Of a stretch of DNA of 64,000 nucleotides, positions 55,204-63,828 are shown piece by piece. A program made the position numbers and the translations under genes. This stretch comes from Gammaproteobacteria bacterium (lineage in GTDB: Bacteria; Pseudomonadota; Gammaproteobacteria; Competibacterales; Competibacteraceae). The notes beneath the pieces were generated by a model. That model saw only the letters and a list, made by a program, of their open reading frames with translations, did not search any database and was not told the DNA's origin. The stretch's first letter is position 1; each line of letters opens with the position of its first letter. The stretch lies in contig JACKNC010000002.1 in assembly GCA_024235095.1 (NCBI GenBank), positions 496,001 through 560,000 on the forward strand, in the 5' to 3' direction.

Positions 55204-56215
55204 ACGCGATGTTCGACTTTTTCGAGGGGAGATGAGGGCAGGCGGATGCGGCATAGCGATGTAGGCTAAGCGGAGAGGAACCAATCACCTCAACCTCACG
55301 GAGAGATCACCATGCCGCTCGAAGATTTTATTATCACGGTGTTTTGTTGGGTAGAAGAACACACGACTTCCGTGCTTGGGGATCACCGCTTACGCTCCCG
55401 CGGCTTTGCCCCCAAACTGATGGATAGCGAAGTGATTACGATGGAAGTGGTCGGCGAGTTTTTGGGTTTGGATACCGATGTGGGCATCTGGAAGTACTTC
55501 AATCGACATTGGTTGTCATGGTTTCCGAAACTCGGATCGCGGACCACGTTTGCCCAACAAGCGGCAAATCTGTGGGTCATCAAACAGCGGTTCCATCAGC
55601 AGCTACTCATGGATTTAGGCACCGCGGCTGATCCGATTCATCTGGTGGATGGCTGTCCGATGCCGGTGTGTGTGTTGACCCGCGCTCCTCAATGTCGGTT
55701 GTTCCCCGCGGCGGCGGACTTCGGTTATTGTGCAGCAAAAAAGCATTATTATTATGGACTTCACGGTCATCTGATGGTCACGGCCCATGGCGTGATCACC
55801 GCTTGCACGGTGACGCCGGCTTCCGGTGATGAGCGCGAGGCACTGTGGGATTTGACCGACGGCGTTCAGGGCCTCGTGATTGGCGACAAAGGTTACATTA
55901 GCGCCTTTCTTCAGGCAGAGTTAGTGACAGTCGGCATTGATCTGCAAACCCCCTTGCGGGCCAACATGACCGATCCTCGTCCTGCTTGGGTCGTCCGGCA
56001 ATTGACGAGCACCCGCCGTCTCGTAGAAACGGTCATCGGTCAACTTGTCGCGCAGTTCCATTTTGAAAAAATCCGGGCGCGAGATGTTTGGCCTTTGACC
56101 CGTCGGGTCGCCCGAAAAATCTTGGCGCATACCTTGGGTATTTTCATCAACCGGCAAGTCGGTCGTCCCGACCTGCAGCTTGAGAGCCTAATCGCCTGAA
56201 AGTCGAACATCGCGT
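55204..56215. mobile_element. IS982-family insertion sequence
   Basis: The ends are ACGCGATGTTCGACTTT at 55204-55220 and its exact reverse complement at 56199-56215. The 9-bp sequence ATGACCCAA flanks it on both sides (55195-55203 and 56216-56224), a target duplication in the normal IS982 range. The element is 1012 bases, complete and apparently recent. Confidence 0.95.
55312..56199 (+). CDS. IS982 family transposase
   Basis: A 295-residue DDE transposase. Catalytic acidic residues lie in HLVDGCPMPV, VIGDKGYISAF and RLVETVIGQL. The length and motif spacing are those of IS982. Its stop codon region touches the right terminal repeat. No frameshift or stop is seen, so it may be active. Confidence 0.93.
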   Translation: MPLEDFIITVFCWVEEHTTSVLGDHRLRSRGFAPKLMDSEVITMEVVGEFLGLDTDVGIWKYFNRHWLSWFPKLGSRTTFAQQAANLWVIKQRFHQQLLMDLGTAADPIHLVDGCPMPVCVLTRAPQCRLFPAAADFGYCAAKKHYYYGLHGHLMVTAHGVITACTVTPASGDEREALWDLTDGVQGLVIGDKGYISAFLQAELVTVGIDLQTPLRANMTDPRPAWVVRQLTSTRRLVETVIGQLVAQFHFEKIRARDVWPLTRRVARKILAHTLGIFINRQVGRPDLQLESLIA

Positions 56216-56386
56216 ATGACCCAAGTTATTGGGCACATCAGCATTAACAACATTATTGCTGACCTGGAAGCCCTTATGGGCAGCAGCGTTGCCAATCAAG
56301 CGGGGTCGCGCAACGAGCCTTTATGTTGTGCACATACCGATTGTCGCTATACCCTTTTTCACCCCGCCCGTCGGATGAGTCCCTGA
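56216..56386 (+). CDS. Small open frame whose start was duplicated by the IS982 insertion
   Basis: The 9-bp target duplication includes ATG ACC CAA. From the downstream copy a frame of about 56 codons runs MTQVIGHISINNIIADLEAL and later CCAHTDCRYTLF to TGA. No ribosome site remains because the IS separates it from its leader. It may be a small gene or the start of a broken one; I do not recognise it. Confidence 0.3.
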   Translation: MTQVIGHISINNIIADLEALMGSSVANQAGSRNEPLCCAHTDCRYTLFHPARRMSP

Positions 56387-56435
56387 TTAAGAGAAAGACC
56401 ATTTTTTCGACAGCCCCCAAGATTTTTCCTCATCC

Positions 56436-57776
56436 ATGAACACGCCGGCAAAGCCCTATAATCTGCTCCGCTCATTTTCAGCGCTCAGCCTGCTAACTAT
56501 CGTTATCATCAGCACCGCATCGGCGGTGTTGTTGTCCCGGTTCCTGCGCGAGACCTTGCTGGAACGAAATGGATTGTTGACCTTGGAGTTCGTCCAGGGC
56601 ATCGCTCAGTCACAAAACACCAGCCTGTATTTCAGCGAACCGGACAATAAACGTCAGGGACCACTTGACGATTTTTTCAACCGAATCGCCCACATGCCCG
56701 ATGTGGTCCGCGCCAATGTCTACTCCCGCGACCGCGTGGTGCTCTGGTCCACCGAAAAGCCGCTGGTGGGCCGGCAATTCCCCGAAAATAACCCGGAACT
56801 GGACGAAGCCCTGCGTGGCCACTTGGCGCTGCACACCGGACGGGTCGAAGCCCACAGCAAAAGCGAGCACATCCTGTTCGCCCCGGACGTAGAAGAATTC
56901 GTCGAAAATTACATCCTTATTTACGGGCCAGGCGGCATGGTGGTCGGAGTCATCGAGCTTTATAAACTACCGCGCATTCTCTGGGAAACCATTGCCCGGG
57001 GCCAGCGGCTGGTCTGGATGAGCGCGGCATTGGGCGGATTGTTTCTCTACACGGTGCTCTTCTGGATCGTGCACCGCGCCAGCCGAACGATCACTCACCA
57101 GCAACAAGCGCTGGTCGAGGCCGAACAGTGGACGCTGGTCGGCGAGTTGACTGCTGCGGTCGCGCATAGCCTGCGCAATCCGCTGGCCGCTATCCGCTCT
57201 TCTGCTGAATTGGCCGCTGAAACCGAAGATGTCGCGAGCCGCGAATGCCTTGGCGACATCATCGTCCAAGTGGACTGCATGGAACGGTGGATTCGTGATT
57301 TGCTGCTCTATTCGCATCAACCCGACGGCAACACCCAGACCGCCAATTTAAGTGAAACGCTGCGGCAGAGTCTGGCTGGCTTCAGCGACCGCTTCACCCG
57401 GCAGGGCATCATCTTGCAGGTCGCCTTGCCGGAACCGTCGCCCCGGGTATGCGCCGATCCTCAACTGTTGAGGCAGGTGTTCAACAGTCTGCTTGCCAAT
57501 GCTCTGGAAGCGATGCCGAAGGGGGGGCAATTGCGCGTCACCGCAGAACGACGCGGTCGCCAGCTAACCTTGGCTTTGCGCGATACGGGGACTGGCCTGT
57601 CGTCTGAACAACTGGCTGGAGTTTTCAAACCCTTCGTCAGTCATAAGCAGCGAGGCTTGGGGATAGGTCTGGCGCTGGCGCGGCGCATCGTCCAGCGCTA
57701 CGGCGGTCACCTTGAATTGCATAGCCAGCCCAGCAAGGGCGCAACCGCTGTTTTGCAACTGTCCCTGGCGGAGTGA
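56436..57776 (+). CDS. Sensor histidine kinase of an NtrC-type two-component system
   Basis: A 446-residue membrane kinase with helices at about 15-35 and 186-208, and a periplasmic sensing domain between them. The H-box is VAHSLRNPLAAIRSS, with N and G boxes further on (LLANALEAMP, DTGTGLSSEQLAGVF, GLGIGLALARRIV). It overlaps the start of the regulator gene region by a few bases, so they are coupled. The signal is unknown. Confidence 0.92.
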   Translation: MNTPAKPYNLLRSFSALSLLTIVIISTASAVLLSRFLRETLLERNGLLTLEFVQGIAQSQNTSLYFSEPDNKRQGPLDDFFNRIAHMPDVVRANVYSRDRVVLWSTEKPLVGRQFPENNPELDEALRGHLALHTGRVEAHSKSEHILFAPDVEEFVENYILIYGPGGMVVGVIELYKLPRILWETIARGQRLVWMSAALGGLFLYTVLFWIVHRASRTITHQQQALVEAEQWTLVGELTAAVAHSLRNPLAAIRSSAELAAETEDVASRECLGDIIVQVDCMERWIRDLLLYSHQPDGNTQTANLSETLRQSLAGFSDRFTRQGIILQVALPEPSPRVCADPQLLRQVFNSLLANALEAMPKGGQLRVTAERRGRQLTLALRDTGTGLSSEQLAGVFKPFVSHKQRGLGIGLALARRIVQRYGGHLELHSQPSKGATAVLQLSLAE

Positions 57777-57781
57777 ACGCC

Positions 57782-59187
57782 ATGTCACACGCGGTCCTGA
57801 TCATCGACGATGAAGAAACCCTGGCCAGAAATATCCGCACCTACCTGACTCGCCACGGTTATGAAGCCCGCATAGCCGGCAGTGGTGAGGAAGGCCTGGC
57901 TGCGTTGGACAGTTTTAATCCCGATCTGGTCTTGCTCGATTTCCAGTTGCCGGGCATGGACGGTCTGGAGATCCTGCGCCGTATCCGCACTGCCGCTCGT
58001 CATGTCAAAGTAGTGATGATGACCGCTCATGGCGGGGTGCCGGTCGCGGTGGACGCTATGAAAGCCGGCGCTTACGACTACCTGACCAAGCCATTGGCGC
58101 TCAGCGAACTCAAGTTGCTGCTCGACAAGGCGATCGGCCAGGAACAACTGGAAGGCGCGCTCGCTTACTATCAGAACCGGCAGGCGGAGCGCAGCGGACT
58201 GAATAAACTGCTTGGGGAATCGCCGCCCATGCAGGCGCTCAAGCGCAAAATTCAGCAGTTCATCGACGCAGAGGAGCGGCTGACGGAGGGCGAGCCGCCG
58301 GCGGTGTTGATCACCGGCGAAACTGGAGCCGGCAAGGAACTGGTGGCGCGCGCCTTTCATTTCGAGGGACCACGCCGCGACCGACCCTTTGTCGAATTGA
58401 ACTGCGCGTCTATCCCCACGCCACTCCTTGAAGCCGAATTATTCGGTTTCGAGCGCGGCGCTTTCACCGACGCCAAGGAACGCAAACTGGGATTGGTGGA
58501 AACCGCGAACGGCGGCACCCTGTTTCTGGACGAAATTGGTGAGATGGAACCGGTGCTGCAAGCCAAGTTGCTCAAATTGCTGGAGGATCGTCGCCTGTGC
58601 CGGTTAGGCGGTCTGCGCGACCAGAAAGTGGATATCCGCGTAATTGCCGCTACTCATCAGCCTCTGGAAGAACGGGTTCGGCAAGGGTCGTTTCGCTCGG
58701 ATTTGTTCTTTCGCCTGCGCATCATTTTGGGGTGCCGCCGCTGCGCGAGCGCGGCGAGGACATCGCTCTGCTGACCCAGGCTTTTCTAGTTCATCTGGGG
58801 CGACGCTATGGCCGCACCGGGTTACAGCTGACCCCGGCGGCTGAGCAGGCGCTGCAACGCTATACTTGGCCGGGCAATGTGCGGGAATTACGCAACAGCA
58901 TCGAACATGCCGTGTTACTGGCGGACGAGGGCGTAATCGACGTGGGTCATCTCGCGCTCTGCCCGGCGCTGTCATCAGCGCTGCCTCGTGATGACTCCGC
59001 CCTGATTCCCGGTTCAGACTTTCCTGAAGAGGGCATCGATCTGGAAAAACTGGAGCAACGGCTGATCGTGCAGGCGTTGCGCAAGACAGGCTGGAACGTC
59101 ACTCGGGCCGCCAAGCTGCTAAGCTTGTCGCGGGACACGCTGCGCTACCGGATGGAAAAGTACCGGCTGTCGGCTGAGGAAAACTGA
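57782..59187 (+). pseudogene. NtrC-family sigma-54 response regulator with a single-base frameshift
   Basis: The frame from 57782 encodes a receiver domain (LVLLDFQLPGMDG) and most of the AAA+ domain (GETGAGKEL, the sigma-54 contact GAFTDA, LFLDEIGEM, FRSDLFFRLRII). At GGGG (58729-58732) it goes out of frame and stops at 58774. The -1 frame continues with GVPPLRERGEDI, the rest of the AAA+ domain and a Fis-type helix-turn-helix (NVTRAAKLLSLSRDTLRYRM) to 59187. Adding one G gives an uninterrupted RIILGVPPLRERG. So either a one-base deletion in a G-run inactivated the gene or this is a sequencing error. Confidence 0.9.
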
Positions 59188-59231
59188 CGGTATCGCCGCT
59201 TTGTTTTCTGCTCACAATGGGCCGGCGTTAT

Positions 59232-59280
59232 CCCCCAACCTGGGGCCATTCCCCCAGACAGCCGGGGTATATCCCCCACC
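59232..59280. promoter_or_regulatory. Repeated C/G palindromes, probable enhancer sites of the sigma-54 regulator
   Basis: Three related blocks lie in a row: CCCCCAACCTGGGG (59232-59245), CCCCCAGACAGCCGGGG (59251-59267) and a half-site CCCCCACCCC (59273-59282). The first two are palindromic at their ends. They start right after the regulator gene and about 100-145 bases before the -24/-12 promoter, the usual distance for NtrC-type activator sites. Confidence 0.65.
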
Positions 59281-59375
59281 CCACTTCATTCTCTCCCTGC
59301 TTCATCACTGATAAATAAACGGCGTCTTCATTGAAAAACAAGCCATTAGCCTGATGGCTTTTGCCAGGTTGCATT

Positions 59376-59390
59376 TGGCACATGCCTTGC
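59376..59390 (+). promoter_or_regulatory. Sigma-54 (-24/-12) promoter
   Basis: TGGCAC, five bases, TTGC: a full match to the RpoN consensus with the required ten bases between the GG and GC pairs. It lies 189 bases after the regulator gene and points at the ATG at 59441, now cut off by the IS630 element. Confidence 0.8.
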
Positions 59391-59509
59391 CATCACTCTA
59401 TCAGACCTGACTGTTTCTCTGACTGCGAGTGAAATCCATCATGTATAGTCAAACAGTTTTTTATTAGTTAATATATAATGAAGAAATTAGCTCAATAAGG
59501 AGTATTGCA

Positions 59510-59890
59510 ATGTCCAAGCCGTATAGTGAAGATTTAAGAACAAGAGTGATACAGAGTTACTTGAATGGTCTGTCGAAAATGGATATCGTTACGCTTTTCA
59601 AAATAGGGATGGATACTTTGAATCGTTGGATTCGTCAGTATTTGCAAACGGGGGATATTAAACCAAAAAAAAGGACTCAGTTTCGTGCAAGAAAATTCAG
59701 TGACTCTGATTTAACGGATTACATTAGAAACAATCCTTCGGTGACCCTCAAACAAATTGCAGAACATTTTTCGGTTAAACCCTCATCGGTTCAAGCAAGA
59801 TTGAAAGCACTCAATATTACATATAAAAAAAACAATTTCTCTACGAAGAAAGGGATGAACAACAAAGAATGGAGTTTATTCAACAATTAG
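59510..59890 (+). CDS. IS630 transposase, N-terminal frame
   Basis: A 126-residue DNA-binding part with helix-turn-helix motifs (SKMDIVTLFKIGMDTLNRWIRQ and VTLKQIAEHFSV). It does not contain the catalytic domain. At a run of eight A (59825-59832) a -1 slip would join YKKK to QFLYEERDEQQRMEF in the next frame, giving a normal full-length IS630 transposase. This is the usual programmed frameshift arrangement. Confidence 0.92.
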   Translation: MSKPYSEDLRTRVIQSYLNGLSKMDIVTLFKIGMDTLNRWIRQYLQTGDIKPKKRTQFRARKFSDSDLTDYIRNNPSVTLKQIAEHFSVKPSSVQARLKALNITYKKNNFSTKKGMNNKEWSLFNN

Positions 59891-60381
59891 CGGCGAATGC
59901 ATCCCGGGGAGATGATGCACAACAAATTGTTTATGTAGATGAATCTGGATTTCATAATAATGTAAGAAATGAATATGGCTGGAGTCCAAGAGGCGAAATT
60001 ATTTTTGGTGAAAGGAAAAGCAGACCCACTGAAAAACTAAATTTATTGGGTGGACTACTCAACAATGAAATCATTGCGCCACTTGCCTATCAATCTTATA
60101 CAGATACGGAGATATTTAATACTTGGCTTGAGAAATTCTTAATCCCTGAACTTCCAAAAAATTGTATTATCGTGATAGATAATGCTCGTTTTCACAAATC
60201 GGAAGAAACACGAGAAATCATTGAAGACAATGGCCACCAACTGTTGTTTTTGCCTCCTTATTCACCGGATTTAAATCCCATCGAAAACTACTGGGCACTT
60301 CTTAAGGAAAAGTTGAGGAAAATTGTTACAAATTTTCAAAATATTTTTGATGCGTTAGTTGCGGTTTTCCAAACTATCTAA
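59869..60381 (+). CDS. IS630 transposase, catalytic frame
   Basis: DDE superfamily endonuclease domain, 170 residues as an isolated frame. Catalytic residues are in VYVDESGFH, IVIDNARFH and NPIENYWALLK. It is in the -1 frame relative to the upstream gene and is probably made as a fusion through the A8 slip site; the frame is open back to just after the TAA at about 59823. Confidence 0.92.
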   Translation: MEFIQQLAANASRGDDAQQIVYVDESGFHNNVRNEYGWSPRGEIIFGERKSRPTEKLNLLGGLLNNEIIAPLAYQSYTDTEIFNTWLEKFLIPELPKNCIIVIDNARFHKSEETREIIEDNGHQLLFLPPYSPDLNPIENYWALLKEKLRKIVTNFQNIFDALVAVFQTI

Positions 60382-60464
60382 AAACTGTTTTACTATATGT
60401 CGTTGACCGCTGGCTGCGCCAGCCCGCGGCGCTGACGCCAGCGCTGGCTGGACCGACGCTGGGA

Positions 60465-61997
60465 TTGATCTGCGCTGCAGCCATCCATGCCTGGCTGCGA
60501 TTGCGGGAACGGGTGGACGCCGAACAGTTGGGGCAGGATTACGCCTACCGGGTGCGACTGGCCTTGTTCGACCGTCTGAGCACCTTATCGCCTCGTCTAG
60601 CGCAGAAACGCAGGCGCGGCGGTCTCCTGCTGCGTTTCATCGGCGATTTGACCGCACTGCGGCAGTGGGCCAGCCTGGGGTTGGCCCGGCTGAACGTCGC
60701 GGGAACAACTGCGCTGGCCGCACTGCTAGGGCTGGCCTGGCTCGATGCGGGGCTGGCGCTGGCCATCGCTATCCCGCTGATGGCCGCCGTCAGTGTGGCA
60801 CTATGGCTTGGTGGACCGCTGCGGCGAGCGGTACAGGAAAGCCGACGCCGGCAGTCGCGATTGGCCAGCCAGATTCATGAGCAGATCACTGCTCTCCCCG
60901 TAGTGCAGGTGTGCAATCGAACCAAAGGTGAACGACAGCGACTGTCCCGACAAGGTCAGCGTCTGCGTGACGCCATGCTGGCGCGAGCCGCCATCAGCGG
61001 TCGGTTGCGAGCGATCACCGAAGCGACCACCGCCTTGGCAACGCTGATGGTGTTAATGGTCGGTGTGATTGAAACTGCTCATGGTCTGACGACGCCGGGG
61101 ACGGTGATCGGCGCCATGGCCATTGTCCACCTGCTGTTGCCGGGCTTGCGCGACCTGGGCCGTGCTCACGAATACTGGCATGGTTATCAAGTGGCGCTGG
61201 AAAAAATCCGACAATTCATGGAGCTGCCCAGTCTGGCGGCGGAAAAGCCCGGCGCACAGGCATTGGTTCCAGCCAAGGGCTGGCTGGCGTTCGATCAAAT
61301 CAGTGTGGAGGGCGTACTGGAGGCGTTGAGTGCGAGCGCCGGACCTGGGCAGGTGATCGCTATCATCGGTCCCAATGGCGCGGGCAAATCCACTTTGCTG
61401 GCGCTGGCCGCCCGGCTGTTTGATCCGGATCGTGGAGCAGTGCGCGTAGACGGGCAGAACCTGGCGGACTGCACCCTGACTTCGATCCGGCGGGCTATCG
61501 GCATGGTCAGCGACGAACTTCCATTGTTGAAAGGCAGCATTGCCCGCAATCTGCGTTACCGTTGGCGGAATGCGCCAGATGACGAGGTGGCGCGAGTTTG
61601 CGCCCTGTGTGGCGTGGATAAGTGGCTGCAAACCTTGCCAGCGGGCGAACGGACCATGTTGCAGGAGCGTGGTGTGAACCTCTCGCTCGGCCAACGACAG
61701 CGCATTGCCTTGGCGCGGGCGTTGCTCGGCGCTCCGAGCCTGCTGCTGCTTGATGAGCCTGACGCCCATCTGGACGCGGATTTCAGCGCGGTGCTGGATC
61801 AGATGCTGGCGCAGTATCAGGGTACGGTGTTGATGGTGACCCATCGTCGCGAACGGCTGTTTCATGCTGATGAAATCTGGCATTTGGCGGATGGACGCCT
61901 GATTGAAGCAGGTCCGCCGCTGCGATTGCTCAACAGCGACGGCCCGACCCGCCGCTTATTCGCGACAGAAACCCGACTACAAGCCGTAGCAGGGTAA
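60465..61997 (+). CDS. ABC transporter with fused permease and ATPase domains, 5'-truncated by IS630
   Basis: Permease-ATPase half-transporter of the exporter type. The reading frame is open from 60399, directly after the IS630 element, as VVDRWLRQPA; the first usable start is TTG at 60465 (510 residues). Four or five helices lie in the first 220 residues, and the ATPase has GPNGAGKST, a signature LSLGQRQRIALARAL and LLLLDEPDAHLDAD. The first membrane helix expected in this family is missing. Reading across the insertion site gives ATG TAT GTC GTT in frame, so the IS sits one codon after an ATG. Function is probably impaired. Confidence 0.85.
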   Translation: MICAAAIHAWLRLRERVDAEQLGQDYAYRVRLALFDRLSTLSPRLAQKRRRGGLLLRFIGDLTALRQWASLGLARLNVAGTTALAALLGLAWLDAGLALAIAIPLMAAVSVALWLGGPLRRAVQESRRRQSRLASQIHEQITALPVVQVCNRTKGERQRLSRQGQRLRDAMLARAAISGRLRAITEATTALATLMVLMVGVIETAHGLTTPGTVIGAMAIVHLLLPGLRDLGRAHEYWHGYQVALEKIRQFMELPSLAAEKPGAQALVPAKGWLAFDQISVEGVLEALSASAGPGQVIAIIGPNGAGKSTLLALAARLFDPDRGAVRVDGQNLADCTLTSIRRAIGMVSDELPLLKGSIARNLRYRWRNAPDDEVARVCALCGVDKWLQTLPAGERTMLQERGVNLSLGQRQRIALARALLGAPSLLLLDEPDAHLDADFSAVLDQMLAQYQGTVLMVTHRRERLFHADEIWHLADGRLIEAGPPLRLLNSDGPTRRLFATETRLQAVAG

Positions 61998-62001
61998 GAG
62001 G

Positions 62002-62925
62002 ATGTGGTTGATGTCGTATGATGCGCCTCCGGCGTCGGTAATTATGGAAATGACCGTCGCCGCTTCCGCTCCGGTTGCTTTGCAGACGGCCTCTCCGCCT
62101 TCAACCTTGCCGTCCACGCGCGGCATCGTCCAATGCAAGCTGAAGACCGATCCAGCACAGACTTACTATCTGTATGTTCCGCAGGGAATTCGCTCTGATG
62201 CGCCCATACTGGTCACCGTTCATGGTGTGTCCCACAACGCTGAAGAACAGGCGCGGCGCTTTCGACGATTGGCCCGCCAATATGGGATCGTGCTGGTCGC
62301 GCCGTTATTCACTGCCGATCGCTTCGCTGACTACCAGCGGTTGGGTCTGACCGGGCAAGGCCAGCGTTCCGACGAAGCGCTACAAATGATTTTGACCGAG
62401 GTGAGGCAACAAATCGGCGTCACTGGCCGCCGTGTTTACCTGTTTGGTTACTCGGGTGGCGGCCAGTTTGTCCACCGCTACGCGATGGCTCATCCCGACC
62501 AGGTGGAGGCGGTTGCTATCGGTGCGGCCGGCTGGTATACCTTTCCCGATCCCAAGCTCCGCTTCCCGCAAGGTCTGAAGCTCAACCGCCGAATGGCGAT
62601 ACGTCTCCGGCCAAAGCAGTTCTTACGTATCCCAATGGCAGTTTTCGTTGGCGAGCATGATATTCGACGCGGTCAAGATCGGCCTGAGCTGCGGCAGACC
62701 GGAAAGGTGGATGCACAACAGGGATTGACCCGGGTGGAGCGCGGGGATCGCTGGATCGATGCGATGCGCGCCGCCGCCCGGCAACGAGGACTGAACACGC
62801 TTTATCATTACCAAGTCTTACCGCACGCCGCGCACTCGTTTGCCGCCAGCATGAAGCGCGGTGGGTTGGGAGAACGGGTCTTCGACTTTCTGTTCGGCCC
62901 ACCGTCTCGAATTCTCCTGCGATAA
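62002..62925 (+). CDS. Alpha/beta hydrolase (esterase/PHB depolymerase-like)
   Basis: A 307-residue hydrolase. Core motifs are VTVHGVSHNAEEQARRF (oxyanion region), FGYSGGGQFVHRYAM with the nucleophile Ser in GYSGGG, VFVGEHDIRRGQ and the catalytic His in PHAAHSF. It resembles the poly-hydroxybutyrate depolymerase/feruloyl esterase group. The first 30 residues are Ala/Pro-rich with no clear signal peptide. It lies four bases after the ABC gene, so the two form an operon. Confidence 0.82.
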   Translation: MWLMSYDAPPASVIMEMTVAASAPVALQTASPPSTLPSTRGIVQCKLKTDPAQTYYLYVPQGIRSDAPILVTVHGVSHNAEEQARRFRRLARQYGIVLVAPLFTADRFADYQRLGLTGQGQRSDEALQMILTEVRQQIGVTGRRVYLFGYSGGGQFVHRYAMAHPDQVEAVAIGAAGWYTFPDPKLRFPQGLKLNRRMAIRLRPKQFLRIPMAVFVGEHDIRRGQDRPELRQTGKVDAQQGLTRVERGDRWIDAMRAAARQRGLNTLYHYQVLPHAAHSFAASMKRGGLGERVFDFLFGPPSRILLR

Positions 62926-62948
62926 CGCAGTCTGGCAGGGCGGCTCAG

Positions 62949-63620
62949 TCAGAGCGCCATGATCCGCCGAAGTTCCTGGCTGGAAACAACATGGCAGTAA
63001 ATCATATTAATAATTTCTAGTTCCCGCTGATGCAACTCATCGGTCCCGGCTGCGCAACAATCCTCCACGACGATCACGTTAAAACTCTCATCGGCCAGGC
63101 TGCGCACGGTGGATGAGACGCATTGATCGGTAAAAATGCCGGTCATAACCACGTTGCGGATGCCCATGTTGGAGAGAATCAGCCGCAGGTTGGTACCGGT
63201 TAACGCGCTGTCCGTAGTTTTGGTGACCACGATTTCACCCGGTCTTGGCGCGAGTTCATCGATCAATTGGCTTTCCTGACTCTCCTTGGGCAAGAGCAGG
63301 TTGTTCCAGCCCGGCTTTTTCTGGCTCAGCGAGCGGTCACGGCCATCTTCCAGCAGGCAGGCAATACGGGCGTGGATAACATCGATGCCTTTGGCGCGAA
63401 ACGCATCTTGAAGCGCGCGGGTGGCGGGAATGACGATCTCGCGCATCCGTTGCTGGAAGGGTTCCCAACGCGCTGCCTCCACCGGGTTATCGGAAATTTG
63501 CGCATAGGTGTTTTGCACATCGATAGACAGCATCGCTGTTTCCACCGGATTCAGGATCAAATCCTCGGGTTCGGGCGCGTTTTCATAGTAAAACGATCGA
63601 TAGGCTGTTTTCCAATTCAT
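62949..63620 (-). CDS. Isochorismatase family cysteine hydrolase
   Basis: A 223-residue hydrolase of the nicotinamidase/isochorismatase fold. The catalytic Asp is in SIDVQN and the nucleophile Cys in TDQCVSSTVRSLAD; the cis-peptide segment ends at MTGIF. The substrate is unknown (an amide or N-carbamoyl compound is typical). The ATG at 63620 has AGGAAG upstream and is preferred over a longer frame to 63650. Convergent with the hydrolase gene. Confidence 0.88.
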   Translation of the reverse strand: MNWKTAYRSFYYENAPEPEDLILNPVETAMLSIDVQNTYAQISDNPVEAARWEPFQQRMREIVIPATRALQDAFRAKGIDVIHARIACLLEDGRDRSLSQKKPGWNNLLLPKESQESQLIDELAPRPGEIVVTKTTDSALTGTNLRLILSNMGIRNVVMTGIFTDQCVSSTVRSLADESFNVIVVEDCCAAGTDELHQRELEIINMIYCHVVSSQELRRIMAL

Positions 63621-63828
63621 GTCATCGCTTCCTAATTGTAAAATATTCAAGGAAGTGCACAGCTGTCCCGTTGGTCGCCAAGCGGAGCCATATCAGATTA
63701 GAATAGCAATGCGGGAACCGGAACGTCACTAACACCGTTTTTTTCGGCGCAGCGCCTTTGTCTCTTCTCCCGCTCCGATGAGGCGCAGGGCGTTTTCATA
63801 CCGATTCTCACCCTGGATTATCCAGCCC

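Larger units (their letters stand above)
59444..60397. mobile_element. Complete IS630-family insertion sequence, likely parent of the MITEs
   Basis: The ends TATAGTCAAACAGTTTTT (left) and TATAGTAAAACAGTTTTT (right, inverted) match at 17 of 18 bases and carry TA at both edges. The element is about 954 bases, strikingly AT-rich against its GC-rich surroundings, and holds a two-frame transposase. MITE copies at 17317, 20593 and 21326 share these ends. Confidence 0.95.
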
